From: Purpureocillium takamizusanense
Taxonomy: Eukaryota; Ascomycota; Sordariomycetes; Hypocreales; Ophiocordycipitaceae
Assembly (NCBI RefSeq): GCF_022605165.1
Contig: NC_063069.1
Coordinates: 2,170,001-2,234,000 of the forward strand
Direction of reading: 5' to 3'
Length of the DNA stretch: 64,000 nt
Under the pieces are notes generated by a model that was not told where the DNA came from, searched no databases, and saw only the letters and a list, made by a program, of their open reading frames with translations. Below are positions 1-12,818 of this stretch, piece after piece; position 1 is the stretch's first letter; the number at the start of each line of letters is the position of its first letter. The position numbers and the translations under genes are program-made.

Positions 1-3000
1 TCGTGTTGTTGTTGCGTCTCGGGGCTTGCTTGCTGGATAAGGTTCATAGGAACCGAGAGGAATTACATGGCGTTCCCCAGAAACGGCAGGGCGAAGAATG
101 TAATGGGGTATGAAGGCTACCATTGAGGTTTGTCTATGCTGGTTTGTGGACATGATCAATATACGTACATACTTGGCAGGTCTTCACGGCTCGATGTAGC
201 ATCAAATCCTCAGCGACAGCAGTGTCAAGGATTTGTCACGGGTACATCTACGTCTGCCCCGGTACGTTATTGTAAACCGTTCAATGAGCGAGCCAAAGAT
301 TTGACATGTGCCTCTTTCTCTGCCTTGAACTTATGGTAACAGTAGTACGTGCAGACTCTTTCCGCGCCATACATGTCCTAGGGTAGGCGTAGTACGACGT
401 GCTTCATGTAGATTCAATTGCTACAGAAAAGCACTGCGCTGCAAGAGCCCCCGCGTTCCAAAGGGTGGTCCAAGAATAGGGGAGGGACAAAAGGCATACT
501 GGGATGAGACTTCGAGGAGTGAGTGAGGAGATGAAGGCTGCGCCCGTTGTGTCATGGCAATGCCAAGTTTATGTGGTGGTTGAGTGCAACCACATGCAGT
601 CACAGGGCACTCAAGTCGCCAGCAAGATGGGGTTGGGCACTTGCACAACGACATTAATTGGAAACACGATGCAGCAAGCGAACACGCTGAGACACTGTCA
701 CCTTGCAGCGCAATCTCGTGAAGCAACTGCGGTGACCGTAGCACGATCTATAACGGATGCGTTTTGGTGACATCCGTGACCATCGCTTTGTTGGCTCTAC
801 AATGTGGCTAAAGGTTCTTAGTTTGTTTTGCTATATGAAGTACGCGTTGTACGATGCAGCACCACTTTAGAGAACCGGAGACTGTATCGGTCCAATTACG
901 CGGCCTCATCTGCCCTGACAGCTCTTGTGTAATGACGGAACGGAAGACGGTTCTCTCGCTGGCGATATACTTTGGCCATCAATCTGCCCCTGCGATTACA
1001 CCGCGGAGACCTTGGTCCGCGAGGCGTACGGCGGCGTTGTCAATTACCAAAACGTACTTTTTTCGTTTTTAGCATCTCCAGTGCGAGATGTGTCAAAGTT
1101 ACATGCGCTTCATTGCCTCCTGTTCGACAGTCATCGCAAGGGCACCGCGACCAACCGAAAAGTCACGTAGAAGACCTCGTCGATGCATGCAGGGGGCTCC
1201 GAGAAGATCTCCACGGGGTTTCAGGCTTTGTTTGCTGCGGACCAACCCGAAAGCTATACATCATTGGCTTTCGGCAACTCTTTCTTCACTCTACAACAAT
1301 AGCCGTGCCATAGCAAACGTCGATGGAGTTGGTTGACAACCCAACAACGTTTCGGCACTGTCTGTGCAAGCGGTCTATCGATAAATGCGCCAAGAACTAA
1401 ACGGAAACGTAGTGAAAATTGGGCCTCTAAATCGCCAACGCCTGGATTGCGAGTACAGTACTGTGCTGACCTGTTCGTACTTGTCTTTTCGAAAGGCTAT
1501 GTCAGCACTACGCGGTGCCACTCTGAAGCTGGACGACAGGAAGTTGCTTCTCCCTACAGCCCCTGGCCCAACATAGCAACAGAGAGAGATCTACAATCCA
1601 ACGACAGGCCGGGCGTACTTCGGTGTCAAGCAGGTCCATCATTGAAAGGCATTGCGCCAGGCCAACCGGCATCCGCGGGCGACGCGCGGGCACCAGGATA
1701 TCACTGTGGGATGCGTTCGCCCGAAAGAGGAAGCTGACAAGACGGGTGTCCCCAGATGCTTCAACTGCCGGATTGGAACCCCACAAATCCCCCCTGAACA
1801 TCACCAACCGTCTGATCGACGGCGTGCCTGGGGACTGGACACCGGGAGCAGGATTGAGCGTAGGTAGGTTCACGAGATGTCAACATATCGCGCCTCAACT
1901 AGCTTATAAATCTTTGAACCAAGACCATGCATCGAGGCGGCTGCTTGTGAGACGATCCGGTGCGTGAGTTTGCGGATATCATGGTTTTTGCCGTCGGCCG
2001 TGAACTACACGCAATAGCTCACTTACATGAATGCGCCCAGCATTTCGGAGCAGTCTCGTTTTTGCCGAACCAAGTCCCATGGCCAGCCCTGCAGCACGGG
2101 CCATCCCAAATCATTAATTTCACCAAGAGCGTTGACAGTTTAGTCCCAGATGTGCGCGGGGGGATGCAATGTTGGGACGAGCATCATCATAATCGACTAG
2201 GTAAGATTGCGGTCATCCCAATATGGAGAGCTGGGATGAGGGGCCGATCGCTGCTACATTGAGGTCGACAAGGTGGACCAGAGGAAGCAGCCGGACCTGC
2301 AACGGTCAAAGCGGCCGTCGCTGTCGGACTCCCCATCAATGCATTGTCGACAGCAATCAGCACGGGCGGCACGAAGGTAGGACGCAGCCACGTGCTAACG
2401 ACATGCGGTCGCTTGTCCGCGCATGAATCTGCAACACGCGTGGGGAGACCACATGGACGTCTCAAGTGGCTGTGGCTTGCGTGCAACAGCAAGAGTCCAA
2501 GCAAAGACGCCGCTGCATTCGGCGTCGTTGGCTCTTAATATTCATTCTTGTGCCCGGATACTCGGCTTGCGACCAACCATCACACTCCATGTTGACATGA
2601 ACCGCAGGGCAGCTTACCCGCACCGTACAAGGGGATGCTGTGTACTAGCAAACAATCTTACGGAGCCCGGGGCGGTGGTGAGGTTGGTTAGCAATGTGCA
2701 TGCACCCTAGCCTCTGTAAGGGCTACGTTAGGACTGTGTGGGACATGATGATGAGCACGATCCGTCGAAGGGGAAACCAGACCTTGAGAGGTGGCCGGCG
2801 GATGATCTCACTGCTATCCACTGATAGGGGTGCCGGGGTCTGGTGGTTGACTCGTGAGAACATGCCGTCATAGCCAGAGACGAGAGGAACTACTCAAAAC
2901 ACAGGAGTCATGGCTGAGACCCAACCCACCTCCTTTTGCCCAGATATAAGAGAGCGACAGTCACTTTGAACTGGCTCGGTCTCTCTTCCTCTCCATCGTT

Positions 3001-3117
3001 CGATCGCCAGTCACTCCTTTACCAGTCGCTCCTTTGCACGCGCAAGCAGACGCCGCTACGGATATACCCTTTTTGATACTTTCTTATTACCTTGAATATC
3101 TTACCTAGTCTGCCAAG
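1..3117. other. Gene-poor leader region
   Basis: No reading frame here looks like a real gene. Open frames are short (under about 135 residues), overlap on both strands, lack recognisable motifs and do not join through plausible introns. The last 200 bases are the promoter and 5' untranslated region of the secreted-protein gene that follows. No rRNA, tRNA or transposon signature was seen. Confidence 0.6.
2945..2950 (+). promoter_or_regulatory. TATA-like element upstream of the small secreted protein gene
   Basis: A TATAAG motif lies about 170 bases before the start codon. A pyrimidine-rich stretch follows at about 2978-3000, typical of strongly expressed fungal genes. The motif is seen directly; its use as the TATA box is inferred. 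Confidence 0.45.
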
Positions 3118-3693
3118 ATGCGTTTCACCCTCGCCTCTGTTGTTCTCGCCCTCGCAGGCAGCGCTCTCAGCGCCCCCATTGGTGAGTAGACCAACTGAAA
3201 AGAGACGGAAGCGAGTCTCGAGCCTAACGCACAATCTAGTCACCCGCTCTCTCGTCGGCGAGGTCGGCAGCGTCGTCGGCAGCCTTCAGGATAACGTTCC
3301 CTCGGCCCAAGTCGAGGTCCAACTGCAGGGACTTTTGGGCAACGAGCTCAGCCAGGTACGACTCTTGTCAGATCAGATAAACAACAAGATCACATGCCCT
3401 TGTACTGACGCAAAAATCCTTAGATTGAGAGCGCACTCGGTGGCATTCCTCTGGCCGACAAGCTCCTGAGCCTCTTGCAGTCTGGTGATCTGTCTGCCAA
3501 CGCTCTCACGGCAGTTGGCGAGGCGCTCGCCATGCTCAAGCAGGGAACTCCCCTCGACACCGTGAACTCGTACCTCAACGCCGTCACTGGCGGTGTTGTC
3601 GGCGACCTCGGTAACACCCTGGGAGTGAAGGACCTCGTCGGTCTTCTAGGCGGCGCTCTGGGCGGCGTTGGCAACATTGTCAAAATTATCTAA
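3118..3693 (+). CDS. Small secreted cysteine-free, Gly/Leu-rich protein
   Basis: Three exons (3118-3181, 3240-3355, 3424-3693) encode 149 residues. The N-terminus is a clear signal peptide: MRF, then a hydrophobic stretch ending ALSAP at about residues 16-20. The mature protein has no cysteine. It is rich in Gly, Leu, Val and Ala, with amphipathic segments and a hydrophobic C-terminal third containing repeated GG pairs (LLGGALGGVGN), ending KII. Both introns have canonical GT...AG ends and keep the frame. I do not recognise a family. The lack of cysteines argues against a hydrophobin or a typical disulfide-rich effector. A secreted wall- or surface-associated protein is plausible, but that is inference. 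The gene model is secure because the frames join cleanly and the signal peptide sits directly after a CT-rich leader. Confidence 0.8.
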
Positions 3694-4020
3694 GCTCAAA
3701 GACGACGCAGAAGGAGACTACGCGCCAGGCTCAGGAGCATGAGTCGTGTGTTGCTGGCACCAGAATGAGCGGCGCTCGCCTTCGACTCTTGAATATATTT
3801 CTGATTGTATTCTACTACTCCTTTTGAAAATGTGCCCATGTACAACGAGATACTCGCGTCTATTATATGTCCTTGTCGTAAACTCACATCTGTGTACATT
3901 GGGCCAGCTCAGGCAACATATCGATACTCCTTTCTGAAACGACGATTTTTCTGAGAATTACGGGGGCTGGCCAGTGGTTATGGGTCATGTGTCTGACGTT
4001 GTGATCGGGATCAGACTCAA
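3694..4020. other. Convergent intergenic region
   Basis: This is the 3' region shared by two convergent genes. It is AT-rich just after the first stop (about 3790-3830), consistent with a polyadenylation region. No gene seen. Confidence 0.6.
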
Positions 4021-5050
4021 CTACCACCTGTAGATGGTGACTTCCGAGTCGCTTGCAGGTTTGCTGTGACATATTTGCTTGCTTGGATGCTGACGGAAGT
4101 TGTTTATTGTCCAAAATGCGGATGTCTGGATACTGACAGTTGCACCTTGCGATGTCCACGCTTTGCACCCTTGGAAGGCGAATGTCGAGAAGGCCGGCAA
4201 GGTCCTTCCGTCTTGGTAGCCGGGGGCCTCAGCGATCCACTCAGCCGTATTGAAGCATAGTGGAGCGTGTTCGCTCGACACGTAATACGTGCTCGATTGG
4301 CCCGTAGAATAATTTAGAATGTAGCTATGCGTACAGCGTAAGTCGACTCTGTCGTCGAGAGGGGATGCTCAGAGAACTTACAGTTGCCCCGTCGTGGAAG
4401 ATGTTGCGTCAACTCTCACGTATACCTGATCACCAGATCTGACTGGTTGCCAGTTAAACATTGAAATCATGCGACAGCTGGTGAGGCCTCATTGTAAAAG
4501 CATAGACTTACTTGAGATATCAGGGTAAGTTGGAGGAGCGGGCCAAAATTCGTACCAAGCGAAGACTTGCACATGACCATTGATGATCTGGATGATTAAA
4601 GTTAGCAATTCGTATTGTGTAAAAGAAGCAGACGATATGTACGGTATGACCGGTGCCTGCCTGCAACAGGGCTGGACAATCATTGGTGCCGTCAATCCCG
4701 ACCTGCAGAACCATTAGCTCCAGTCTGGAGTGCATGTACAGGTCGTGCCATGGGGGTGGCCGCCAGCATACCCATTGGTAAAACCAGAACTCGTCGTCGA
4801 TTGACCCGTCTCGTGGGATAGATACGCTTGGCACAACCCAAGTCGCTTCCACGGAAGTGATGTTGCTTGATGTTGTCACCGGGCCACACCAATTTTGTGA
4901 GACAATTTCCCGTTTGGACAGCGGCTCGGAGCGTCTGTTCCTGGGCCGGTGGGGTGGTGCCGTTTTGTCGTTGGCCCACGGAAGGCTACTTGTGTGGGCT
5001 ATGCCCGTGAGGGCCGCGACGATGACCAAGATGGTCTTGGTTGGAAACAT
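4021..5050 (-). CDS. Eqolisin (peptidase family G1, glutamic peptidase), secreted
   Basis: Five exons on the minus strand (5050-4772, 4702-4643, 4587-4512, 4442-4382, 4324-4021) give 259 residues. A signal peptide is followed by a basic propeptide ending in Lys-Arg (SKR-EIVSQNW), a processing site placed as in scytalidoglutamic and aspergilloglutamic peptidases. Family landmarks appear in order: NWCG (family NWxG), WVGIDG at 93-98, the catalytic Gln at residue 107 (14 after that Trp, the family spacing), AWYE at 123-126, VDATS, and NTAEWIAE with the catalytic Glu at 187. The family predicts an acid-active secreted endopeptidase. Oddities: the conserved Asp four residues before the Glu of AWYE is Phe122, and extra cysteines are present (in NWCG and near the C-terminus). 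The C-terminal 30 residues are the least certain part. Confidence 0.87.
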
Positions 5051-6130
5051 TGTCGGAGGCGTCTCAACGACGGAGCATGCAGGCTCTGGGAAACACTCTC
5101 GTGTTTTCGGCCAGAGGATGGTGAGCCTACGAACGCGTTTTATACTGTTACTCTCGAGCCCGAGGTTTTTGTGTTGCAGAACGTATGTGCCAAGCCGGCT
5201 TACTAGCGCTGGGCTTCCGAATCCAAGACACCGGGCCACTTGGGATGGGCCTCGACCACCCAGCATATCTAGTTTCCGGTATCCGGTAGTTACACGATGT
5301 CTGGTTCCTCGGCCAGGGTCTCCTGCCATACGGGCCATTACCTTTCGTCAAAGCACGAACCCATACAACCAGGCTCGCTGATATTGGTGATGAAATTCAT
5401 GTTGAAGCAAACGCATTCAGCCAGCAGCACATGCTCGTCCAACGCGGGAGTGGGCTTACATACTAACGTTACTGCAGCGGGGACCGTCCACAGGCAGGCC
5501 AAAACACACTCTTGGCAAGCGCACAGACTGAATCGCCTCATTCCTTGACCAGATCTAGAACGAGGGCCGGCCTAGGAGGCGCGACCCGGCGGTGGCGACC
5601 GTAAATAGACAGCAAGGTGCCCTGGCATTTGCCTGCTTCAGATGGTCAACGTTGATACGCATGCCCACGTCTTTGGCTGGTGTCATGCCGCTGCTGCCCC
5701 GCCTCTCAATTGCCTCCGATCCCGCATGAACGTCAATTGTCCATGGCCTCCCTCCACTCACTTTCGCACCCGTCTCCGACACGGGCGACAGGCTGCCAGG
5801 CTCGCCTCATGCCAATCACGGCGCACATTGCTCCTGGCTTTTGCCGATGCGCGCAGCCGCCGGGACTTTGCGACCGCAGTGGGCGATTGACAAGGCAGGT
5901 CGGCGCCGCGCGCCGATCGCGCCATGATGCTCGAGGCGTAAATCCAAGGGTCATGACGTCAACATGAAGCTGGCGCACTTTGTGGTGGGGGCTCACAACG
6001 TTTGGCCCGGGTCAAATGTGGTCGTCTATAATTCTGAAGCACCTCCTGTTCAGCTCAACCACAGCTCTATTACTGAGAAAGGGGCATCATCCGATCGCCG
6101 GTGCTCGGAAAACCCAACCTGACTGCAACC
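5051..6130. other. Divergent intergenic region
   Basis: It separates the minus-strand eqolisin gene from the plus-strand DUF3292 gene and should carry both promoters. Small open frames on both strands have no motifs or coding character. No RNA gene or repeat was noticed. Confidence 0.55.
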
Positions 6131-8256
6131 ATGGACACCCCTGCGGTTGGACCGGGAGCCTCTGGCACCGGCCAGGGCGATGACCGATCGGGAGATGTTG
6201 AACCCAAAATAGTTCAGGTCCATGAAGAAGAAGCACCGACAGCCAGCCATGCCCTTGCTGACGAGAGCCTCAACGACGAGTCTGTCGCACAAGGAGCCAG
6301 CCAGGTTCAGCACGACGACATTGAAGTGCGCAATCTCGGTTGGAATGACGAGGCGCAACGGGTGCCTCGCCCTGTGGTCGGCGGGCTGACCAACGAACAA
6401 CTGTGGACGTTGATACGACGCTTTGACAAGCAGGTGTTCCACGTCAAGAGCATCGACACGCCGCCGCTTGCCAACCTGGACATGAACATCGCCGACGAGG
6501 AGGAGTTCTCGCCAGATAAGCTGCGCGCAAACCTCGAGAGATTGTACATCATTGTCGTGGTGCCTCTGGTCTCGTTCTGGAAGCACATTGCCCGGCTCCG
6601 GTCCTGGAAGGAGTATGAGCGGACCTCGACGTTTCTCGCCGTCTACGTAGTCGCTTGGTTGCTTGACCTGATTATCCCAACTCTGACAGCCTTCGTCATC
6701 GTCCTAGTGCTGTACCCAAGCTCACGGGAAATATGCTTCCCACCTGCACCACCGGCTCTCATCGACTCCAAGACGGGCGGGGTTCAGAAACCGAAGGCAG
6801 GTGTCCTAGCAACCGACGATACCCTCACAGGAGCACCTGAGAAACACGAAGGAGAGGCTGTCGAGCAGGAGGCCCACAGCCTCGTCAATAGCATCGCCAC
6901 GGTATGTCTACATCCACTACAGCAGTCTCGGTCCGCGCACGCGGTGGGCGAGTCAAAATTGATCGTCTTTTCTTCAAGCAGGTCGCCATCAGCACATCCG
7001 CGGGCAAACACCCGCAAGGAGACCCTCATGACGACAGCACGGCACCCGACCCATCTCAAATCACCGAGGGCTTGTCCAGCGCCAAAGAAAAGAGCGACGG
7101 AAAAGAGCCCAGCGCAACGCACGACAAGACCAAGAAGCCCGTATCTCAGGCCGTCTGGAACAAAGCCCGACCGACCATGCATCTCATTGCCGATTTTGTC
7201 GATACTTGGGAACGATTCGGAAACGCTCTCAGCCCAGTTCCCCCATTTCCAAAGCTGCGCCCTCGATTGGTTCTGGCAGGTTGTCTTGTCCCACTGCTGC
7301 TGGGTTCCTACTTCACTACATCGTACATGCTTCTCAAGGGCACCGGATTCATTTTCGGCTTCACTTTCTTTGGCGACCCTATTTTGACACCGTTGCTAGA
7401 CTTTGCCAACAGGACATACCCTCGGTGGCAGAAGTACGTCGAACTGCGCAACTCAATCCTCAAGGGAGTGCCTACAAACGCGCAGCTGGCCGTCACACTG
7501 CTACGAATCGGAGAGAGGAACAAAGCGCCGGTGCCGCCGCCGCCTTCCTCGGATATGCCCCCGCCTGTTGAGACAGACCAGGACGCCCTTGAAAACCTTG
7601 ACCACCTTGGTAAGCAGAGCACCAGACAAGCAGAAGGGGAATTATCGTAGCTTATGATTGACGTAGGTGCAACGGACGAGGAAATAGAGGAGGCCGCTCA
7701 GCCAAGCCACGACGCCGCACATGATGACGAAGAGGACAAACATGAAACGAAGCAGAAGCCTAAGAAGTCAAGGCGTATTCTCAATCTGCTCAAGGGGACC
7801 ACAAAGGGCGGAGTGGAGACGGTCCTCACGGCGGACAGAGCTAAAGCTGCCGCTGGAGAGAAGCACGCGCGTGATAGGCTCGGCGTTGTCAAGCAGCCGC
7901 GTTCTCAAGGCGTAGCCGGCCCAGTCTCGTTCCCGGCTCGATACAAGGGTCGCAAGGGGCACGCATATGTGACAGCGACGGCTACGGCGCCCACGCTGAG
8001 CTGGACGTCGGATCTCAAGGATGTGAATCCCGCGTGGACTATTGCGATTGCGGATGTCCAGGAGCTCAAAAAGATGGGCGGTTTGGGATGGAAGAGCAAG
8101 ATCATCGTTGGGTGGGCGCTGGAAAAGGAGGTCGTCGACGGACTCGTGGTGCGGACGAAGAGTGGAGATGAGTTCCATTTGACAGCCATTTCGGTTCGTG
8201 ATGAGCTTTTCAATAGGCTCATCGCCATGGGAAGTCAAATGTGGGAGTTGTGGTAG
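6131..8256 (+). CDS. DUF3292 family integral membrane protein
   Basis: Three exons (6131-6901, 6982-7609, 7667-8256) encode 662 residues. An acidic, disordered N-terminus of about 70 residues leads into signatures I recognise from the fungal DUF3292 family: VGGLTNEQLWTLIRRF, NIADEEEFSPDKLRANLERL and SKTGGVQKPKAGVL. One hydrophobic segment lies near residues 180-200 (VYVVAWLLDLIIPTLTAFVI). A second hydrophobic region lies in exon 2 (LVLAGCLVPLLLGSYF and GTGFIFGFTFFG). The last 110 residues look like a PH/GRAM-type beta domain (KGRKGHAYVTATATAPTLSW, then IIVGWALEKEVVDGLVV). Function is unknown. The layout suggests an organelle or ER membrane protein with a lipid- or protein-binding tail, which is inference. 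Length and order fit the family. Confidence 0.85.
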
Positions 8257-10136
8257 CGTCAGACAGTCAGAAAGAGTGCTAGGAACGCTTCAATGATGCT
8301 TCAAGCAAGACCAAGCGCCGGCGCGAATGAGCTTGGTTGATCATGCAATGGTGGACGGAGATCAACTCAGTGCTTCTTGAGTAGCTGAGGGCGACTAGCA
8401 TTCCCGATAAGAACGTGCTCCGGTTAGGGGCATCGCCGGCAACTCACGCAGTGCCATCCTCGCCGGACAAGAACCGACTACAGTTCGCGTTCGAAGTGTC
8501 TCTGCGATGAAGGCTCGGGCTGGGGAAATTTCGGCGCCTGCTTGGCGACAAGACACCAAGTCTCCACTCCCGCTGGGCATTACTGCTTTCATTGCTTGGC
8601 TGTGGCGCTTCCCGCGACCGCGAACATGAACACACATATCCCTCGAGCCTGCCGGGCACCCCCTCATGCCCCTCACTTGGCGGCAGAGTGCCGTGGTGTA
8701 GCGCAATGCCAATCTTCCGGTAAGCCTTCAAGTGGTTGAGGCGACGGATTTCTGGGCAAGTTTTCTCAGCACGACATCCCCACGATGACACGTCAATTCG
8801 GTCGTTCACACGAGCCAAGTCTCCGGCCGGAAACTGCTCTGGTTGCGTTTGTCACAAGCGAACGGCTCACGCTCTGCAAAGCTATGATGTCGTTTTCTCG
8901 TACTTATTCACAGAGAGCGGATGCATGCTGCGCTTGAAGTGGCCTGTTGCAAGCGCTTTTGACACACGCTTACATCAATTGCTGCCCGTCTTGCCGCCTG
9001 TTTGCAAAATCCATTGTCCCTTTGGGTCAAGAAGGGTATCAGACTAATCGCTGAACAATTGTATCACCATGACCGCGCCCGGTATTGCATGCCAGTTCTC
9101 AGAACGAGTGACCTGCAAGCACTGCACATCCCGTGTGGTTTATGGAGGCCCATCATCCCAAGTTGCACAACGGAAACAAATGTGTGAACTTTGCTTGTTC
9201 CTTTCACCAGAGTCACGAGCACGTCCATATTGGGTATGACGTCGGCCAAGAGTCTCGGCGACACAGTTTAAGCTTACTGGGTTTAAAGTTGCTGGGACCG
9301 GCAGCGCATGGCGTTTAACCCACCACTCATGGTCCGGGACTCCGAGGACCCCAGCTTGGCACCCGCAACGGGAGGCAAACGACTGACTGGGCCATGGCTC
9401 GGTCAAGCCACTGGGAGGTCGACGACAACGATCCCGATCGAGCCAAGCATTCTAAGGTGGCCCCCTTCCTTTGCTATCTCTTGATAAGTGAACCGTTTGC
9501 AGGCAATTTACCATGACCCGGAGACAAACCTCTACATAAGCTACCAAGCGTAAGAGGAGCTTGCCGCTCGTCCGATGGACCTCTTCAGCGCGAACAATCA
9601 TGTCTCTGCCATAGCCGGTGGGTCTCATTTCTTAGACTTGTACACGTCAGCTGATGGCCAACTAGTTTTCTTGAGCATTGTATGGTGCATTGGTGCTTGT
9701 TCTGCCTACCTGATCCGGTATTCTTGGCGGCTCATCGCTCGCGCGTCGCACCACCACGATCAGTGTTCGCCGAGCCCCTAGCAATCACTATCGCTTCCAT
9801 TGTCTCCGCTCCCGGCTACCAATTGTCTATCCAAACCATGTCTGAACTCAGCGATGGCTTGGCGGCTCTTGGAATGACTCAAGCTGACCCCTTTCTCCAC
9901 GGCCTCCGGAGACAACCTTACTTGACCCCAGCCAGCCTTTGACCCAAGGCTACCCGTGCAGCATTGATAAGTCTCGGCTTTCCCCAGAGTTTGCGGGGCA
10001 CAGATTTGTCTTGTCAAATCTCTGGCCATCAACTTATCTGTCGAGCTCCAGGGCTTTTCCATATACTTCTAAGCTTGGCCAGCGCCATTGATCCCTGACG
10101 AACAGCAAGTCGCCACAGAGTCCTGGCAAAGGCACC
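8257..10136. other. Intergenic region without recognisable gene
   Basis: About 1.9 kb with only short overlapping frames (under 130 residues) on both strands. None carries a signal peptide with plausible downstream exons or a known motif. The last few hundred bases are the presumed promoter of the downstream MFS transporter. Confidence 0.55.
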
Positions 10137-12392
10137 ATGCCTGTACCAAATCCAGATGTCGAGAACCCCCACGCTGAGACTGTCCACACCGAGCGGAAGC
10201 AGTCAAGCAGGAATGAAAGCTTCAATGGCGAAAAAGCGGGCCGCAGGGCCTCCACAGCTGCCCTCCTTCGAAATCCACTCGCGGGTATGACCCGCGAGGA
10301 AGTACTTGCAGACGTTGATGCATTTGTCGAAGAAAAGGGGCTCACGGATGATCGTGAAATTTTTCGAAAGGGAGCCCTGATTGCACAGCTTAACAACGTC
10401 AAAGATGGGTTCGAAACCATTGATGTTCTTGGTGAGACAGAGAAGGAAGTGCTACGAATGGAGGAAACTCATCGCTGGCACCAACCATTCATGCTCTACT
10501 TCTTATGCATCTTGTGCGCCGGATCTGCCATCGTTCAAGGCATGGACCAATCAGCCGTGAATGGTGCCCAGGTAAGCATTTCCCTGATATGCTTCCGACA
10601 TATGGGAATGAAGGTGATGAATGCTTATACCCGACATCAGGAATTTTACTACGAGGAGTTCAACATCCGCGACCCCTACTTGCAAGGCCTCATGAACGGT
10701 GCCCCATATGCTTGTTCTGCTCTGATCGGGTGCTGGACGAACCCGTGGCTCAACAAGATTGGAGGCCGTCGATTCACGATTTTCTTTTCCTGCGGAATGT
10801 CTGTGATCACAGGAATCTGGATGGCGGTGGCAAACAAGTTAGTGTTCTCAACACTTTTTGTCCGCATCAATGCTAACTCTCCAGCTTTGCAAACCTCCTC
10901 ATTGCTCGCTTCTTCTTGGGCTTTGCCGTAGGCGCCAAGTCATCCACCACGCCAGTGTACTCCGCCGAGTCGGTACCAAAGACTATCAGAGGCGCCCTGA
11001 CAATGATGTGGCAGGTACGTTACTTCTGAGACTCTTGCTTTTGCAACTGTGGCAACCGTGTCGCGCATCCCTACGATCAACACAGTAACATATGCATAGA
11101 TGTGGACAGCTTTTGGAATCGTCCTAGGCTTTGTCGTGTCGGTGGCGTTCCAGAACACGACTTTCCTAGGCGAAAACTCTCAATGGCGATGGATGCTTGG
11201 ATCTACCAGTATACCGCCACTGGTTGTCATGGCTCAAGTCTACTTCTGCCCGGAAAGCCCGCGCTGGTACATGGAGAAGGGCAAGTACGGCCAGGCGCTG
11301 AACTCTCTGACACGATTGAGGAACCATCCAGTCCAGGCGACGCGGGATATGTACTACGCGCACAAGCTGCTTCAAATCGAACGACGAGAGCGCGAAGGGC
11401 GTAACTTGCTAAAAGAGTTCTTCATGGTTCGCAGGAATAGGCGCGCGGCTCAGAGCGCGTGGTTCACCATGGTAAGTCTTGCAATCGCGTCCAAACGCGG
11501 CGGGTCAGCCCTGATCTTTATGAGACAACTGAATAACATGTCATGTCACAGTTTATGCAGCAATTCTGTGGTGGTGAGCAGCTTCCGAGCCATAGTTATA
11601 TTTTAGACGGGTGGAGTATGTCGGCTGACTGCACTAGTGAACGTCATCGCATACTACAGCACAAGTATTTTCCAGAAAGCTTCTTACACCCGGTCCCAGG
11701 CATTGCTTGCCTCCATGGGGGGAGGCTTGATCAACTGGATCTTTGCCATTCCAGCAATTTACACCATCGATACGTTTGGTCGGCGCAACCTTCTGCTGAC
11801 CACGTTTCCGCTCATGTCAGTCTGTCTCTTCTTCACCGGATTCGCCTTTTATATACCGAACCAGCAGGCACAGCTGGCCTGTGTCACCACGGGCCTCTAT
11901 CTTTTCATGGCGGTATACTCCCCCGGCGAAGGGCCTGTGCCATTCACATACAGCGCCGAGGCTTTCCCGCTTCACATTCGCGACATTGGAATGAGTTCCA
12001 GCACAGCTGTCACGTGGGGCTTCAACTTCATCATCAGTTTCACGTGGCCTCCACTTGTAGAGGCGTACGGCGATACTGGGGCATTCTGTTGGTACGCCGG
12101 CTGGAATCTGTTTGGCTGGGCTTTCGCGTACTTCTTCCTGCCTGAGACGAAGAGCCTCACGCTGGAAGAGCTTGACAACGTCTTCAGCGTGAAAAACAGA
12201 GACCACGGAGGCTATTACCTACGAAAGCTGCCGTGGTATGTCAACAAGCACGTGCTGCGTCGGGATGTTGATGCCTTCCCTCCGCTATACCAGTTCGCCG
12301 AAGAACGGGTGCACGAAGAGAAACATGGTTATATTGCCCAGCAAGGCAGCTCGGACTCGGAAAAGGGCGTACGTACCGATGCCCGGGAGTAG
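10137..12392 (+). CDS. MFS sugar/polyol transporter (sugar porter family)
   Basis: Six exons (10137-10571, 10641-10837, 10885-11014, 11100-11471, 11552-11573, 11638-12392) encode 636 residues. The fifth exon is only 22 bases; it is required to join FMQQFCG to VNVIAYYS. About 115 cytosolic residues precede the first membrane segment. Sugar-porter signatures are all present: GRR after the fourth helix region (IGGRRFT), PESPRWY, the helix 7 motif FMQQFCGVNVIAYYS, DTFGRRNL, and the closing PETKSLTLEEL. It probably imports a sugar or polyol at the plasma membrane by proton symport; the substrate cannot be read from sequence. The N-terminal extension is longer than in most hexose transporters and resembles fungal carriers of uncertain specificity. 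It lies on the same strand as the cupin and regulator genes that follow. Confidence 0.9.
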
Positions 12393-12818
12393 GTAGTGGA
12401 ACGGACTTCTGGTTTAAGGCGGTCTCGCAACTTGGATTTGTGTCGGCAACATTGAAGTGAGATTCTCCATCCGAGGCAGGCGATAGGTTCTTTTTGCGGC
12501 TGGATTGCAGAGATACATGTAATTTGCCGTTATTTACCGCACGTACATCCAATAGATCTGAAGATGACGACGTCGCACTCCATGCGACACTCCCGACCAT
12601 GCCCCGCAGATAGCCGTTCCGGTTCGGAAAACCTATGCATACACCTCTCGGCTTGGGTGTTGGCTTGGGACAACTGGCTGGGCATTAGTGCAGCGTCACG
12701 GGATTCTTGGGCGCAGGCATATCTATGGGGTGCCGTCGGTATATCATGGGTCATCCAGATACCTGGCGAAAGATTTCAACTTCTGCACAACAATACATAC
12801 ACTCGCAAACCTGCAACC
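12393..12818. other. Intergenic region between transporter and cupin genes
   Basis: It holds the 3' end of the transporter gene and the promoter of the cupin gene. No coding signal was seen. Confidence 0.6.
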
